NCBI GenBank assembly: GCA_958415525.1 | Contig: CATYZE010000011.1 | Span: 1 to 64,000 of the forward strand | Source: an uncultured Collinsella sp. | GTDB lineage: Bacteria; Actinomycetota; Coriobacteriia; Coriobacteriales; Coriobacteriaceae | Reading direction: 5' to 3' | DNA: 64,000 nucleotides | Part shown: positions 8,514 through 16,533 of the stretch, piece after piece | How the letters are laid out: each line of letters starts with the position of its first letter | Numbering within the stretch: the stretch's first letter is position 1 | Translations under genes and position numbers: made by a program | The notes under the pieces: generated by a model | Database searches by the model: none | What the model was told of the DNA's origin: nothing | What the model saw: only the letters and a program-made list of their open reading frames with translations

Positions 8514-9059
8514 CTAAGCAATCGCATTTTTGATGCTTCGCATCACACGTTGCTCGCTGGATAGCACTGCAAGGCCAACGCGCGTAGTTACGCGTCGGCC
8601 GCACAGGTTGAGCTCCAGATAAGCAGTGCATTTACGTCTATTAATGGTTTTGATGAGGCCCTCGTGGCCCAACAGCGGACCTGCCGTCACTACGACCTGG
8701 TCGCCGTCTTTTAAGGCCTCGCTCATGGGCACTACGCGGTCTCCTCTATTGGTAAAACTGCCAATGAGCTGGGTCTCTTCTTTTGCCAGCGGCACAAACT
8801 GACCGTCCTGGGAAAGCACCCGGGCAAAGTCGTCCATGCGTAGCAGATACTGTTGCACGGTTCGGGGATCTGCCGTATCACAGATAAGATAACCGGGAAA
8901 GAGCGGCTTGGTCGTAACGATCCATTCGCCGTGTACCTTGATCTCGGTTTGATATTGGGGATAAAAGAGCTCCTGCATGGCACCAGTTGGCAGCATGCGC
9001 TCGATGCGCTCGCGCATTACGTCTTCGCGACCGTTAATGACCTGGATCACATACCACAC
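8514..9059 (-). CDS. loaP: LoaP/NusG-type transcription antiterminator
   Basis: A 181-residue NusG paralogue: an N-terminal NGN domain starting MWYVIQVINGRED with PLFPGYLI near residue 60, and a C-terminal KOW segment (VVVTAGPLLGHEGLIKTINR). LoaP, RfaH and UpxY proteins bind RNA polymerase to let it read through terminators in long polysaccharide operons. Position as first gene of the glycan operon fits. I chose GTG 9059 because AAGGGG lies nine bases upstream; the two earlier GTG codons (9068, 9065) sit against that ribosome-binding site. LoaP is known to recognise a folded RNA element, and a strong fold lies just upstream here. Confidence 0.88.
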   Translation of the reverse strand: MWYVIQVINGREDVMRERIERMLPTGAMQELFYPQYQTEIKVHGEWIVTTKPLFPGYLICDTADPRTVQQYLLRMDDFARVLSQDGQFVPLAKEETQLIGSFTNRGDRVVPMSEALKDGDQVVVTAGPLLGHEGLIKTINRRKCTAYLELNLCGRRVTTRVGLAVLSSEQRVMRSIKNAIA

Positions 9060-9088
9060 GAGCACCACCCCCTTGCTGTCTTACGTGT

Positions 9089-9161
9089 GGCTCACGGGGT
9101 TTGGGTATGGCTTCGCCAGGGCGCTTGTGCGCGAAGACGCTCCATATTCAAACCCTGAGCC
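9089..9161 (-). promoter_or_regulatory. folded leader RNA before loaP, candidate antitermination element
   Basis: Four nested paired segments are visible. Arms 9089-9094 and 9156-9161 pair (GGCTCA/TGAGCC). Next come 9097-9103 with 9149-9155 (GGGTTTG/CAAACCC), 9106-9110 with 9142-9146 (TATGG/CCATA), and 9111-9116 with 9131-9136 (CTTCGC/GCGAAG). A competing GCGC-TTGT-GCGC apical hairpin is also possible. No T-tract follows, so it is not a simple terminator. It ends about 30 bases before the loaP GTG. Its role as a LoaP target is inference. Confidence 0.5.
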
Positions 9162-9804
9162 CAGTCAGACAAGCACGTGGCTCTGCCCCACCGTGAACGG
9201 TATGTATAAAAGCAGCGCTGAGGTTACAGGCACGTATCGCAAGAATGCCTACAACCTCAGCTGGCTGCGTGCGGCCCGGTCAAGTGATTTCAAAACTGAA
9301 CCGCACGCAAACAGCTGAAGGACTGCTGTGGTTTGTCATAGCGATACATCGCACTGTCCAATGTGAGCTTATAAATAGCCACAAAAGCATGTGCAAAATC
9401 GCTCGTGACAATCGGTATTGGAGCTCGTGGTGTTTCTGGCACCGCCGTTACGGCCGGATGCTGATCGACCCTGCGCTTTGCAACTTGTTGGAGCCGCGAG
9501 CACAGTTGAACTCATGTAACGTTGGGTATCCTAGCACAAGCTGGTAGCGAAACTGATTTGGCTTATGGTGGACAACATATCGTTCATTTGACGTGCTTAA
9601 GGGGGCTGTTTTGGGATGTTGTTCACGTTAATGCAGGTTATTGGGACGCCAACGGAGATTAGAGGCGTTCCTGAAGCCCAAATGGAACGGCGATCTACAC
9701 TGATAATCGCGTTTGGCTAACAAACTATGTACAGAGATGGGAAATAAATTGTGCAACTTTTTGTTGGTGTGGATTGGGTTTATGGCGCGATGTGTATTGG
9801 CATG
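9162..9804. other. long non-coding leader/promoter region of the glycan operon
   Basis: About 640 bases without a convincing gene on either strand; short frames here lack ribosome-binding sites and codon bias. On the minus strand it holds a promoter-like pair (9368-9396). A second GTGCAA hexamer at 9751-9756 has a poor matching -10. The region therefore gives the loaP operon an untranslated leader of roughly 300 bases or more. Confidence 0.6.
9368..9396 (-). promoter_or_regulatory. candidate promoter of the loaP glycan operon
   Basis: TTGCAC (9396-9391 on the minus strand), a 17-base spacer, then TATAAG (9373-9368). The same TTGCAC box with a 17-base spacer occurs at the neighbouring tRNA promoter, which supports it. 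Transcription would start near 9361. Confidence 0.4.
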
Positions 9805-9831
9805 AAAAAAGCCTTCGGAATTCCGAAGGCC
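9805..9831 (-). terminator. rho-independent terminator of tRNA-Ala
   Basis: A perfect 8-bp stem GCCTTCGG/CCGAAGGC with an AATT loop (9811-9830), followed on the minus strand by six T (9810-9805). It lies 14 bases past the tRNA 3' end. Confidence 0.92.
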
Positions 9832-9844
9832 TTTGCATTCACGA

Positions 9845-9920
9845 TGGTGGAGACGAGGGGGATCGAACCCCTGACCTCTTGACTGCCAGTCAAGCGCTCT
9901 CCCAGCTGAGCTACGCCCCC
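9845..9920 (-). tRNA. tRNA-Ala (anticodon GGC)
   Basis: A 76-nt cloverleaf on the minus strand. The acceptor strand GGGGGCG pairs with CGTCTCC using two G-U pairs. The D arm is GCTCAGCTGGGAGAGC. The anticodon stem CTTGA/TCAAG encloses loop CTGGCAG with anticodon GGC. The T arm is AGGGGTTCGATCCCCT, and the 3' CCA is encoded. It reads alanine codons GCC/GCU. It has its own promoter and terminator. Confidence 0.97.
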
Positions 9921-9933
9921 GTGACGTGGAGAT

Positions 9934-9962
9934 ACTATAGGGGAAGTTGGCGTGACGTGCAA
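9934..9962 (-). promoter_or_regulatory. promoter of tRNA-Ala
   Basis: TTGCAC (9962-9957), 17-base spacer, TATAGT (9939-9934) on the minus strand, placing the start about seven bases before the mature tRNA 5' end. Spacing and position are ideal. Confidence 0.75.
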
Positions 9963-9989
9963 GGACTTTTTTGGTCAGATTCTAAATGC

Positions 9990-10631
9990 CTAACGATATA
10001 GGTAAGCGATGGCGGTGCCGGTGTGGACTTGGATCGTGGCTGTTGACCTGACGACGTTGCTAATGCCCGTATCGGCCAACAGGCCCAAGGGACTGTGATC
10101 TAGCTCCCATTCTAGGCCGTGTTCGCTTACCTCGGTTTTAGGAGCAATGGCTATGATAGAGAACGTCTTGCCTTCTGCGCTTTCGATGGTCCACGATTCG
10201 CCTTCGTGCAGAATGCGGGCCATGGTCTCGTCCTCGGCAATCCAGACTGGGGCGTCATCGTAGCCTGCAAGCAACCCCAGTACGGAAAGCGCCATGTCCG
10301 GGCGGCCGCCGGTGGCGCAGGTCGCAACTACTTCGGCACCCGGCCAGCGACGGCGGACGGAATCGAGCGCCAGCGCCAGATCCGTATAGTCCTTGTAGGG
10401 GTCGTGGCGCTCCACCTCAAAGGCTTCGGCGGCATCGACTAGTGTGCGACCCGCATCACTCACCGTGTCGGCATCTCCTACATACACGTCGCAGCCTAGC
10501 CCCGCGCCCAACAGCGCCTCGAGTCCGCGGTCCACGGCGACAACGTGGTCGCACTCCCCCGTTAGCCTACGCAACAGATCCGCGCTCGCCACCAAGGGCG
10601 AGCCGCAGGCCACTAATACTTTGGAACCCAC
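9990..10631 (-). CDS. thiN: thiamine diphosphokinase
   Basis: A 213-residue protein of the TPK family. VAVDRGLEALL near residue 30 precedes the VGDADTVSD motif near 51 and DPYKDYTDLALAL near 77, the region that binds ATP/Mg and thiamine. A C-terminal beta-rich domain with GLEWEL follows. It pyrophosphorylates thiamine to thiamine diphosphate in the cytoplasm. It lies nine bases downstream of a HAD phosphatase gene, so the two are probably co-transcribed. No TPP riboswitch motif is visible upstream. Confidence 0.92.
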   Translation of the reverse strand: MGSKVLVACGSPLVASADLLRRLTGECDHVVAVDRGLEALLGAGLGCDVYVGDADTVSDAGRTLVDAAEAFEVERHDPYKDYTDLALALDSVRRRWPGAEVVATCATGGRPDMALSVLGLLAGYDDAPVWIAEDETMARILHEGESWTIESAEGKTFSIIAIAPKTEVSEHGLEWELDHSPLGLLADTGISNVVRSTATIQVHTGTAIAYLYR

Positions 10632-10640
10632 AGCCCTCGC

Positions 10641-11330
10641 CTATCCCTCAAACGAAAGCACACGGGCCAGATCCAGGTCCTCATAGCTGTCAATAAAGAT
10701 ATCGCAGTTGGCGCGGACCTCTTCGTGCTCCATGCGGCCATGCGGGTCATAGATGCCCACGCGTTTAAAGCCGGCGGTGCCAGAGCTCTTAAGGCCAAAG
10801 ACGGCGTCCTCAAACACCCAGGCGCGCTCAAACTGGTGCCCATGGCGCTCCTCCAGGCGGCGCAGCGCCAACTCGTACACATCGGGGAACTGTTTAGAGC
10901 GTCCCGCCTCGCCCGTGGTGGTCACAAACTCCATGTAGGCATCGATCCCGGCGCCCGCAAGCGCAGACTTAACCAGCTCGGCCGGCGTGGACGTAGCAAC
11001 GCACATGGCAATGCCCGCCGCCTTCGCCTGCTCCAAAAATGCCAGGAGCCCCTCGCGCGGCGGCACCTTGGAGTAGCCATCGATCAGGATGTCGCTCAGC
11101 TCGCGATACAGCTCTTCGCCACCTTCGCCAATACCCCACGTGTCATGGTAGGTCTGGCACTCGTCCTCGAGCGAAAGGTGCTCAAACTGGGCAAAATCGT
11201 CGACCGTCACGTCAACCCCGTGGCGGTGCAATAACTCTGGCTGGGCATAGGCCCAAACGGGGGTGCTATTAACCAACGTGCCGTCGCAATCGAAAATAAA
11301 AGCGACATTGGGGGCGGCGGTTTGGGACAT
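10641..11330 (-). CDS. HAD-superfamily phosphatase/phosphomutase-like hydrolase
   Basis: A 229-residue HAD subfamily IA protein. The nucleophile motif FIFDCDGTLVNS lies near residue 12, a helical cap follows, the threonine motif is CVATSTP near 106, and the final acid motif WVFEDAVFGLKS lies near 170. Such proteins dephosphorylate sugar phosphates or act as beta-phosphoglucomutases; the substrate is unknown. ATG 11330 has AAAGG eight bases upstream, favouring it over an in-frame start at 11351. It is transcribed divergently from glgB across a region holding GGTAAAAC inverted sites, so it may belong to the carbohydrate regulon. Confidence 0.88.
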   Translation of the reverse strand: MSQTAAPNVAFIFDCDGTLVNSTPVWAYAQPELLHRHGVDVTVDDFAQFEHLSLEDECQTYHDTWGIGEGGEELYRELSDILIDGYSKVPPREGLLAFLEQAKAAGIAMCVATSTPAELVKSALAGAGIDAYMEFVTTTGEAGRSKQFPDVYELALRRLEERHGHQFERAWVFEDAVFGLKSSGTAGFKRVGIYDPHGRMEHEEVRANCDIFIDSYEDLDLARVLSFEG

Positions 11331-11353
11331 ATACGAACCTTTCGATGTCAAAT

Positions 11354-11382
11354 GGTAAACAACCTGCTAAAAACGTTTTACC
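11354..11382. promoter_or_regulatory. candidate operator, GGTAAAC...GTTTTACC
   Basis: GGTAAAC at 11354-11360 faces GTTTTACC at 11375-11382 with a 14-base gap. It lies just upstream of the HAD gene start and is related to the tighter site at 11416-11439. Confidence 0.45.
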
Positions 11383-11415
11383 AAACGTCAGCCTAACAAT
11401 TTTGAAACCCTAATT

Positions 11416-11439
11416 GGTAAAACTGTCAAGAGTTTTACC
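11416..11439. promoter_or_regulatory. candidate operator, GGTAAAAC-N8-GTTTTACC
   Basis: A perfect 8-bp inverted repeat with an 8-base spacer, the shape of a dimeric repressor or activator site. The same half-sites recur upstream of the debranching fusion gene at 21270-21325. Confidence 0.55.
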
Positions 11440-11550
11440 ACACCAATTCTGCCAGTGGTATAAACATGGCGCTTACCGATTAAACGCCCCCGCAAATCCA
11501 CTTTCGTCCATAAAACTAACGTACAGGTGTTATCGTAGTTTCTGCCGAAA

Positions 11551-11576
11551 GTTCCACCGAGCACGCGAGGTGGAAC
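11551..11576. repeat. perfect inverted repeat in the glgB leader region
   Basis: GTTCCACC (11551-11558) and GGTGGAAC (11569-11576) with a 10-base loop. It may be a leader hairpin or an operator. No T-tract follows. Confidence 0.6.
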
Positions 11577-11661
11577 GAATCATAGAACTATCGCCGTCCC
11601 TTCGATTCGTGCAGCCTTGGACCTTTCGCATCTAGTCACCAAGGCAACACGCTGCCGCGTC

Positions 11662-13908
11662 ATGATGGGATCAAACGTGAGCGATACAAAGCTAAAGCCA
11701 GCAACCAAAAAGCCTGCTACCCGCAAAGCCGCCCCGCACGCACCGGAGCTCTCCAAGGACGATGTCTACCTGTTTGGCATTGGCATGTGGGAACGCAGCT
11801 GGGAGAAGATGGGCGCGCATCCCGACACGCAGAACCGTACGCGCGGCTGGCGCTTTTGCGTTTGGGCGCCCGACGTAAAGAGCGTCCATGTCATTGGCGA
11901 ATTTAACGACTGGGACGAGGAAGCAAACCCGCTGGTGCCCATGCATACGAGCGCTATTTGGGAAGGCTTTATTCCTGGCGCCGAGCAGGGCCAGCTCTAT
12001 AAGTACCTTATCGAGACCAACGAGGGCGAAAAGCTCTACAAGGCCGATCCGTATGCCTTTAAGGCCGAGTGCCCTCCGGGTACCGCCAGCGTGCTGTGGA
12101 CCCTCGATGGCTACAAGTGGAACGATGCCGCATGGCTTAAGCGCCGCGCCAGCCATAACCACATGTCTCAGCCGCTGAACATCTACGAGGTGCACATTGG
12201 CTCGTGGAAGCGTCACGGCGACGCGCCGCAGGGCGAGCCGGACGAGTATGGCAACTACCCCGGCCCCATGGATCCCTTCCCCGCGCAGCGCGGCGAGTTC
12301 TACACCTACGACGATCTGTCGGTGGAGCTCGTGGACTACGTGCGCGACATGGGCTATACGCATATCGAGGTCATGCCGCTCATGGAGCATCCCTTCGACG
12401 GCTCCTGGGGCTACCAGACGACCGGTTACTACGCCGCAACGTCGCGCTACGGCAACCCGCAGCAGCTCATGCACTTTATCGATGCGTGCCACGAGGCAGG
12501 CATCGGTGTGATCATGGACTGGGTGCCCGGCGGTTTTTGCGCCGACGCCCACGGACTTGCCACCTTTAACGGCCACATGCTGTTTGAGCACGAGATTCAC
12601 CCCAACTGGGGCACGCACAAGTTCGACTTCGCCCGCGGCGAGGTCCGCTCCTTCCTGGTCTCCAACGTGCTGTACTGGCTCGAGAACTTCCACGTAGATG
12701 GCATTCGCATGGACGGCGTGTCCAGCATGCTGTACCTCAACTTTGGCATCGACGATCCGGGCCAAAAGAAGTTCAACAAGTACGGTACCGAGGAGGACCT
12801 GGACGCCAGCGCGTTTATCCGTCAGGTCAACTGCGCCGTGGAGGCTCACTACCCCGACGTGATGATGATGGCCGAGGAGTCCACCGCGTGGCCGCTCGTG
12901 ACCTACCCGCCGCAGGACGGCGGCCTGGGCTTCCACTACAAGTGGGACATGGGCTGGATGAACGACACCCTGCACTACATGCAGACCGATTTTCCGTGGC
13001 GCCCCGGCAACCACGGGCTGCTCACGTTCTCCATCATGTACGCCTTTACCGAGAACTTTATCTGCCCGTTGAGCCACGACGAGGTCGTGCACGGCAAGTG
13101 CTCGCTGATCGGCCGCATGCCGGGCGACTGGTGGCGCCAGTTTGCCGGCCTGCGCACGCTGGCCTTCTACCAGATGACGCACCCCGGTGCCAAGCTCAAC
13201 TTTATGGGCAACGAGATCGGTCAGTTTATTGAATGGCGCTACTACGAGTCCATCCAATGGTTCCTGACCGAGGAGTACGAGACTCACCGTCATCATCAGG
13301 CGTTTATCAAGGCGCTCAACCACCTGTACACCGCCGAACCCGCCCTGTACGAGCGCGGCTACACCGACGACGGCTTTACCTGGATCGATGCGGACAACTC
13401 CAAGCAGTCCATCGTGAGCTTTGTGCGCCAGGGCGAGGACGTCGACGACGACCTGGTGATCCTGATTAACTTTGACCCGGCGAGCTACGAGAGCTTCCGT
13501 GTGGGTGTGCCGCGCGAGGGCGACTGGGAAGTCATCTTCGATTCTGACCGTCCCGAGTTTGGCGGCAGCGGCTATGCCGGCGAGGAGCCTTACACCTGCT
13601 CGAGCGAGCCCTATCCCTGGAACGGGCAGATGGACTCCATCGAGATCAAGGTGCCCGGTCTGGCCGGCGTGGTGCTTAAGCGCCGCGGCCCCAGCAGCTA
13701 CAAGCCGCCGGTGGTCGAGAAGCCCAAGAAGGCGACGCGCAAGCGCACGTCCTCGGTGAAGCCCAAGCCTGCGGCTGCTAAGAAGGCTCCGGTTAAGGCA
13801 AAGGCCACCAAGCCCGCTGCCAAGACCGCGACCAAGAAGCCGGCTGCCAAAAAGGCCGCTACCAAGGCCAAGTATGCTTCTGTTAAGCCGTCTGCCAAGG
13901 ATGAGTAA
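11662..13908 (+). CDS. glgB: 1,4-alpha-glucan branching enzyme with basic N- and C-terminal tails
   Basis: A 748-residue GH13 enzyme that cuts alpha-1,4 chains and re-attaches them as alpha-1,6 branches. A CBM48-type domain (FCVWAPDVKSVHVIGEFNDW) lies near residues 70-90. The catalytic set is Asp351 (GIRMDGV), Glu405 (MMAEES) and Asp473 (LSHDEVVHGK). Beyond the normal end (about residue 680) runs a Lys/Ala/Pro/Thr-rich tail of about 65 residues with repeated KPAAKKA-like units. The first 25 residues also hold KPATKKPATRKA. ATG 11662 is chosen, but GTG 11677, preceded by GGGA, is equally plausible. It heads the glgBPCDA cluster. Confidence 0.95.
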   Translation: MMGSNVSDTKLKPATKKPATRKAAPHAPELSKDDVYLFGIGMWERSWEKMGAHPDTQNRTRGWRFCVWAPDVKSVHVIGEFNDWDEEANPLVPMHTSAIWEGFIPGAEQGQLYKYLIETNEGEKLYKADPYAFKAECPPGTASVLWTLDGYKWNDAAWLKRRASHNHMSQPLNIYEVHIGSWKRHGDAPQGEPDEYGNYPGPMDPFPAQRGEFYTYDDLSVELVDYVRDMGYTHIEVMPLMEHPFDGSWGYQTTGYYAATSRYGNPQQLMHFIDACHEAGIGVIMDWVPGGFCADAHGLATFNGHMLFEHEIHPNWGTHKFDFARGEVRSFLVSNVLYWLENFHVDGIRMDGVSSMLYLNFGIDDPGQKKFNKYGTEEDLDASAFIRQVNCAVEAHYPDVMMMAEESTAWPLVTYPPQDGGLGFHYKWDMGWMNDTLHYMQTDFPWRPGNHGLLTFSIMYAFTENFICPLSHDEVVHGKCSLIGRMPGDWWRQFAGLRTLAFYQMTHPGAKLNFMGNEIGQFIEWRYYESIQWFLTEEYETHRHHQAFIKALNHLYTAEPALYERGYTDDGFTWIDADNSKQSIVSFVRQGEDVDDDLVILINFDPASYESFRVGVPREGDWEVIFDSDRPEFGGSGYAGEEPYTCSSEPYPWNGQMDSIEIKVPGLAGVVLKRRGPSSYKPPVVEKPKKATRKRTSSVKPKPAAAKKAPVKAKATKPAAKTATKKPAAKKAATKAKYASVKPSAKDE

Positions 13909-13933
13909 CAAAGCCGTTACAGCTGTAATTACC

Positions 13934-13948
13934 CGCCCCGACGGGGCG
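13934..13948 (+). repeat. GC-rich palindrome between glgB and glgP
   Basis: CGCCCCG-A-CGGGGCG, able to fold as a short hairpin. No T-tract follows, so read-through into glgP is likely. Confidence 0.5.
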
Positions 13949-14000
13949 TAGGATACAAGTCATAACCGTTCCGGGAGATATCCCCGGGGGAAAGGAACGT

Positions 14001-16427
14001 ATGAATAAGATCTTCGACAACAAGCAGGAGTTTACCGAGCTCTATCGCGATGCCGTCATGAGCATTAGCGGCAAGAGCGTCGAGGCCGCCAGCGACCTCG
14101 ACCGCTTTAACGCCCTGGCCAAGCTCGTGGCCGAGAAGGCACGCACCGTTGCCACCAAGAGCGACGCCCGCGCCACCGCCGAGGGCAAAAAGCGCGTGTA
14201 CTACTTCTCGATCGAGTTTTTGATCGGCCGCCTGCTCGACAACTACCTGCTCAACTTTGGCGTGCGCGACATGGTCGCCGAGGCGCTCGACGACATGGGC
14301 TTTGACCTGTCCGTCATCGAGAACCAGGAGCCCGATCCGGCTCTGGGCAACGGTGGCCTGGGCCGTCTGGCCGCGTGCTTCCTGGATTCCATGGCAGCCG
14401 AGGGCATCGCCGGCTATGGCAACGGCATGCGCTACCGCTACGGCCTGTTTAAGCAGGAGATCGTCAACGGCAGCCAGGTCGAGGCCACCGACGAGTGGCT
14501 CACCCACGGCTATCCCTGGGAGGTCCGTCGTCAGGACAAGGCCGTGACCATTAAGTTTGGTGGTCACGTTGAGGGCTTTGAGGAGGACGGCCGCACGTTC
14601 TACCGCACGGTGGACACGCAGGACATCCTGGCTGTTCCCTACGACATCCCCGTGGTGGGCTATGCCGGCGAGACCGTCAACAAGCTGCGTGTCTGGGCCG
14701 CCGAGCCGGTCGAGGAGCACTTTGACCTGGAGGCCTTCAACCGCGGCGACTATGCCCTGGCCGATGCCGAGCGCGCCGAGGCCGAGGCCATCAGCGCCAT
14801 CCTCTACCCCAACGACGCCGGCGAGCACGGTCGTCTGCTGCGTCTGAAGCAGGAGTACCTGTTTGTCTCGGCCGGCATCTACAGCCTGCTCGACACCTTT
14901 GAGAAGGAGCACGGCGAGAACTGGGAGCTGCTGCCGCAGTTTGTGGCCATCCACACCAACGATACCCATCCCGCCATGTGCGGCCCCGAGCTCATGCGTA
15001 TCCTCATCGACGAGAAGAAGCTCGAGTGGGACGACGCCTGGAACATCGTGACGCAGGTCGTGAGCTACACCAACCACACCATCCTGCCCGAGGCTCTGGA
15101 GAAGTGGCCCATCGGCACGTTCTCCAAGCTCCTCCCCCGCGTGTACCAGATCATTGACGAGATCAGCCGTCGTTGGCACGAGTCCTTCGACACCACGCAG
15201 GAGGGCTGGCAGGAGCGTCTGCGCCAGACCGCCATCCTGTGGGACGGCGAGATTCGCATGGCCAACCTGTCCGTGATCTGCAGCCACAGCGTCAACGGCG
15301 TGGCCAAGATCCACTCCGACATCATCAAGAACATCGTGCTCAAGGACTTCTATGCCCTGACGCCCGAGAAGTTCAACAACAAGACCAACGGCATCTCGCA
15401 CCGTCGCTTCTTTGCCGAGGCCAACCCCACCTACGCCAAGCTCGTGACCGAGGCCATTGGCGACGGCTGGCTCAAGGACGCCTTTGAGCTTGAGAAACTC
15501 AAGGAGTTCCAGAACGACAGCGAGTTCCTGAAGGCCGTGGGTGCCTCCAAGCGCGCCAACAAGGAGCGTCTTGCCGCCTACGTTAAGGCCGAGACCGGTC
15601 TGGTCATCGACCCCAACACCGTCTTCGATGTCCAGGTTAAGCGCTTCCACGCTTACAAGCGTCAGCTTATGAACATCATGAAGGTGATGGACATCTACAA
15701 CCGTCGCATCGCCGATCCCAACTTCCACGTGACGCCGACGACCTTCATCTTTAGCGGCAAGGCTGCCTCGAGCTACACCTTTGCCAAGGAGACCATCCGC
15801 CTCATTAACTCCGTGGCCGACGTCATCAACAACGACGCCCGCGTCAACGAGGTCATGAAGGTCTGCTTTATCCCCAACTTCCGCGTGAGCAACGCCCAGC
15901 TCATCTACCCCGCCGCCGAGATCTCGGAGCAGATCTCCACGGCCGGCAAGGAGGCCTCGGGCACGTCCAACATGAAGCTCATGATGAACGGCGCCATTAC
16001 GCTGGGCACCCTCGACGGCGCCAACATCGAGATCGCCGACCTGGCCGGCCGCGAGAACGAGGCCATCTTTGGCCTGACCGCTCCCGAGGTCGAGCAGCTC
16101 TGGGCATCCAACAGCTACTTTGCGTGGGATACCCTCAACGGCGACCGCGAGCGTCTGGGCCGCGTGATGGACGAGCTCAAGGACAACACCTTTGCGGGTC
16201 TTTCGGGCAACTTCGAGAGCATCTACAACGAGCTCATGAACAACAACGACCCCGACCTGGTCATGGCCGATTTCCGCAGCTACGTGGATGCATGGGAAAA
16301 GCTCACGAACAGCTACGGCGACCAGGAGACCTGGAACCGCAAGGCCCTGCTCAACACCGCATCGAGCGGCTGGTTCTCGAGCGACCGCACCATTCGCGAG
16401 TACCGCGACGAGATCTGGCACGCGTAA
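14001..16427 (+). CDS. glgP: glycogen/alpha-glucan phosphorylase
   Basis: An 808-residue GT35 enzyme, normal for the family, releasing glucose-1-phosphate from glycogen ends. The N-terminal YYFSIEFLIGRLL and NGGLGRLAACF segments are conserved. The pyridoxal-phosphate lysine is Lys659 in KEASGTSNMKLMMNG. ATG 14001 has AAAGGA six bases upstream. It sits between glgB and glgC in the same direction, so synthesis and breakdown genes are co-located. Confidence 0.97.
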   Translation: MNKIFDNKQEFTELYRDAVMSISGKSVEAASDLDRFNALAKLVAEKARTVATKSDARATAEGKKRVYYFSIEFLIGRLLDNYLLNFGVRDMVAEALDDMGFDLSVIENQEPDPALGNGGLGRLAACFLDSMAAEGIAGYGNGMRYRYGLFKQEIVNGSQVEATDEWLTHGYPWEVRRQDKAVTIKFGGHVEGFEEDGRTFYRTVDTQDILAVPYDIPVVGYAGETVNKLRVWAAEPVEEHFDLEAFNRGDYALADAERAEAEAISAILYPNDAGEHGRLLRLKQEYLFVSAGIYSLLDTFEKEHGENWELLPQFVAIHTNDTHPAMCGPELMRILIDEKKLEWDDAWNIVTQVVSYTNHTILPEALEKWPIGTFSKLLPRVYQIIDEISRRWHESFDTTQEGWQERLRQTAILWDGEIRMANLSVICSHSVNGVAKIHSDIIKNIVLKDFYALTPEKFNNKTNGISHRRFFAEANPTYAKLVTEAIGDGWLKDAFELEKLKEFQNDSEFLKAVGASKRANKERLAAYVKAETGLVIDPNTVFDVQVKRFHAYKRQLMNIMKVMDIYNRRIADPNFHVTPTTFIFSGKAASSYTFAKETIRLINSVADVINNDARVNEVMKVCFIPNFRVSNAQLIYPAAEISEQISTAGKEASGTSNMKLMMNGAITLGTLDGANIEIADLAGRENEAIFGLTAPEVEQLWASNSYFAWDTLNGDRERLGRVMDELKDNTFAGLSGNFESIYNELMNNNDPDLVMADFRSYVDAWEKLTNSYGDQETWNRKALLNTASSGWFSSDRTIREYRDEIWHA

Positions 16428-16462
16428 AGGCGCGCGAGCTCCCTTTGCCGCACGGCATTACT

Positions 16463-16493
16463 CGACGGGCGCGACCGAGCGCCGCGCCCGTCG
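16463..16493 (+). repeat. 11-bp GC-rich hairpin between glgP and glgC
   Basis: CGACGGGCGCG pairs perfectly with CGCGCCCGTCG across a 9-base loop. It is followed by CTAATGGG, not a T-tract, so it may stabilise or process the mRNA rather than terminate it. Confidence 0.55.
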
Positions 16494-16533
16494 CTAATGG
16501 GTTTAGGAACATCGATGACAGAAGGAGAAATCG

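Larger units (their letters stand above)
11331..11661. other. divergent intergenic region between the HAD gene and glgB
   Basis: About 330 bases with no gene. It holds two inverted-site pairs built from GGTAAA(A)C (11354-11382 and 11416-11439), one further half-site GGTATAAAC at 11457-11465, and a perfect 8-bp inverted repeat at 11551-11576. No clear -35/-10 pair could be fixed for either gene. Confidence 0.6.

Noticed and set aside
9162..9804. possible small genes in the loaP upstream region
   Set aside because: Short frames (about 100 residues) lack ribosome-binding sites and protein-like composition. The promoter and leader reading is better supported.
11692..13911. 739-residue open frame antisense to glgB
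   Set aside because: Same cause: third-position GC bias of glgB keeps the opposite strand open. No recognisable domain.
13929..16421. 830-residue open frame antisense to glgP
   Set aside because: It is the mirror frame of a highly conserved GC-rich gene, with low-complexity His/Val/Leu/Asp composition, no motifs and no ribosome-binding site.
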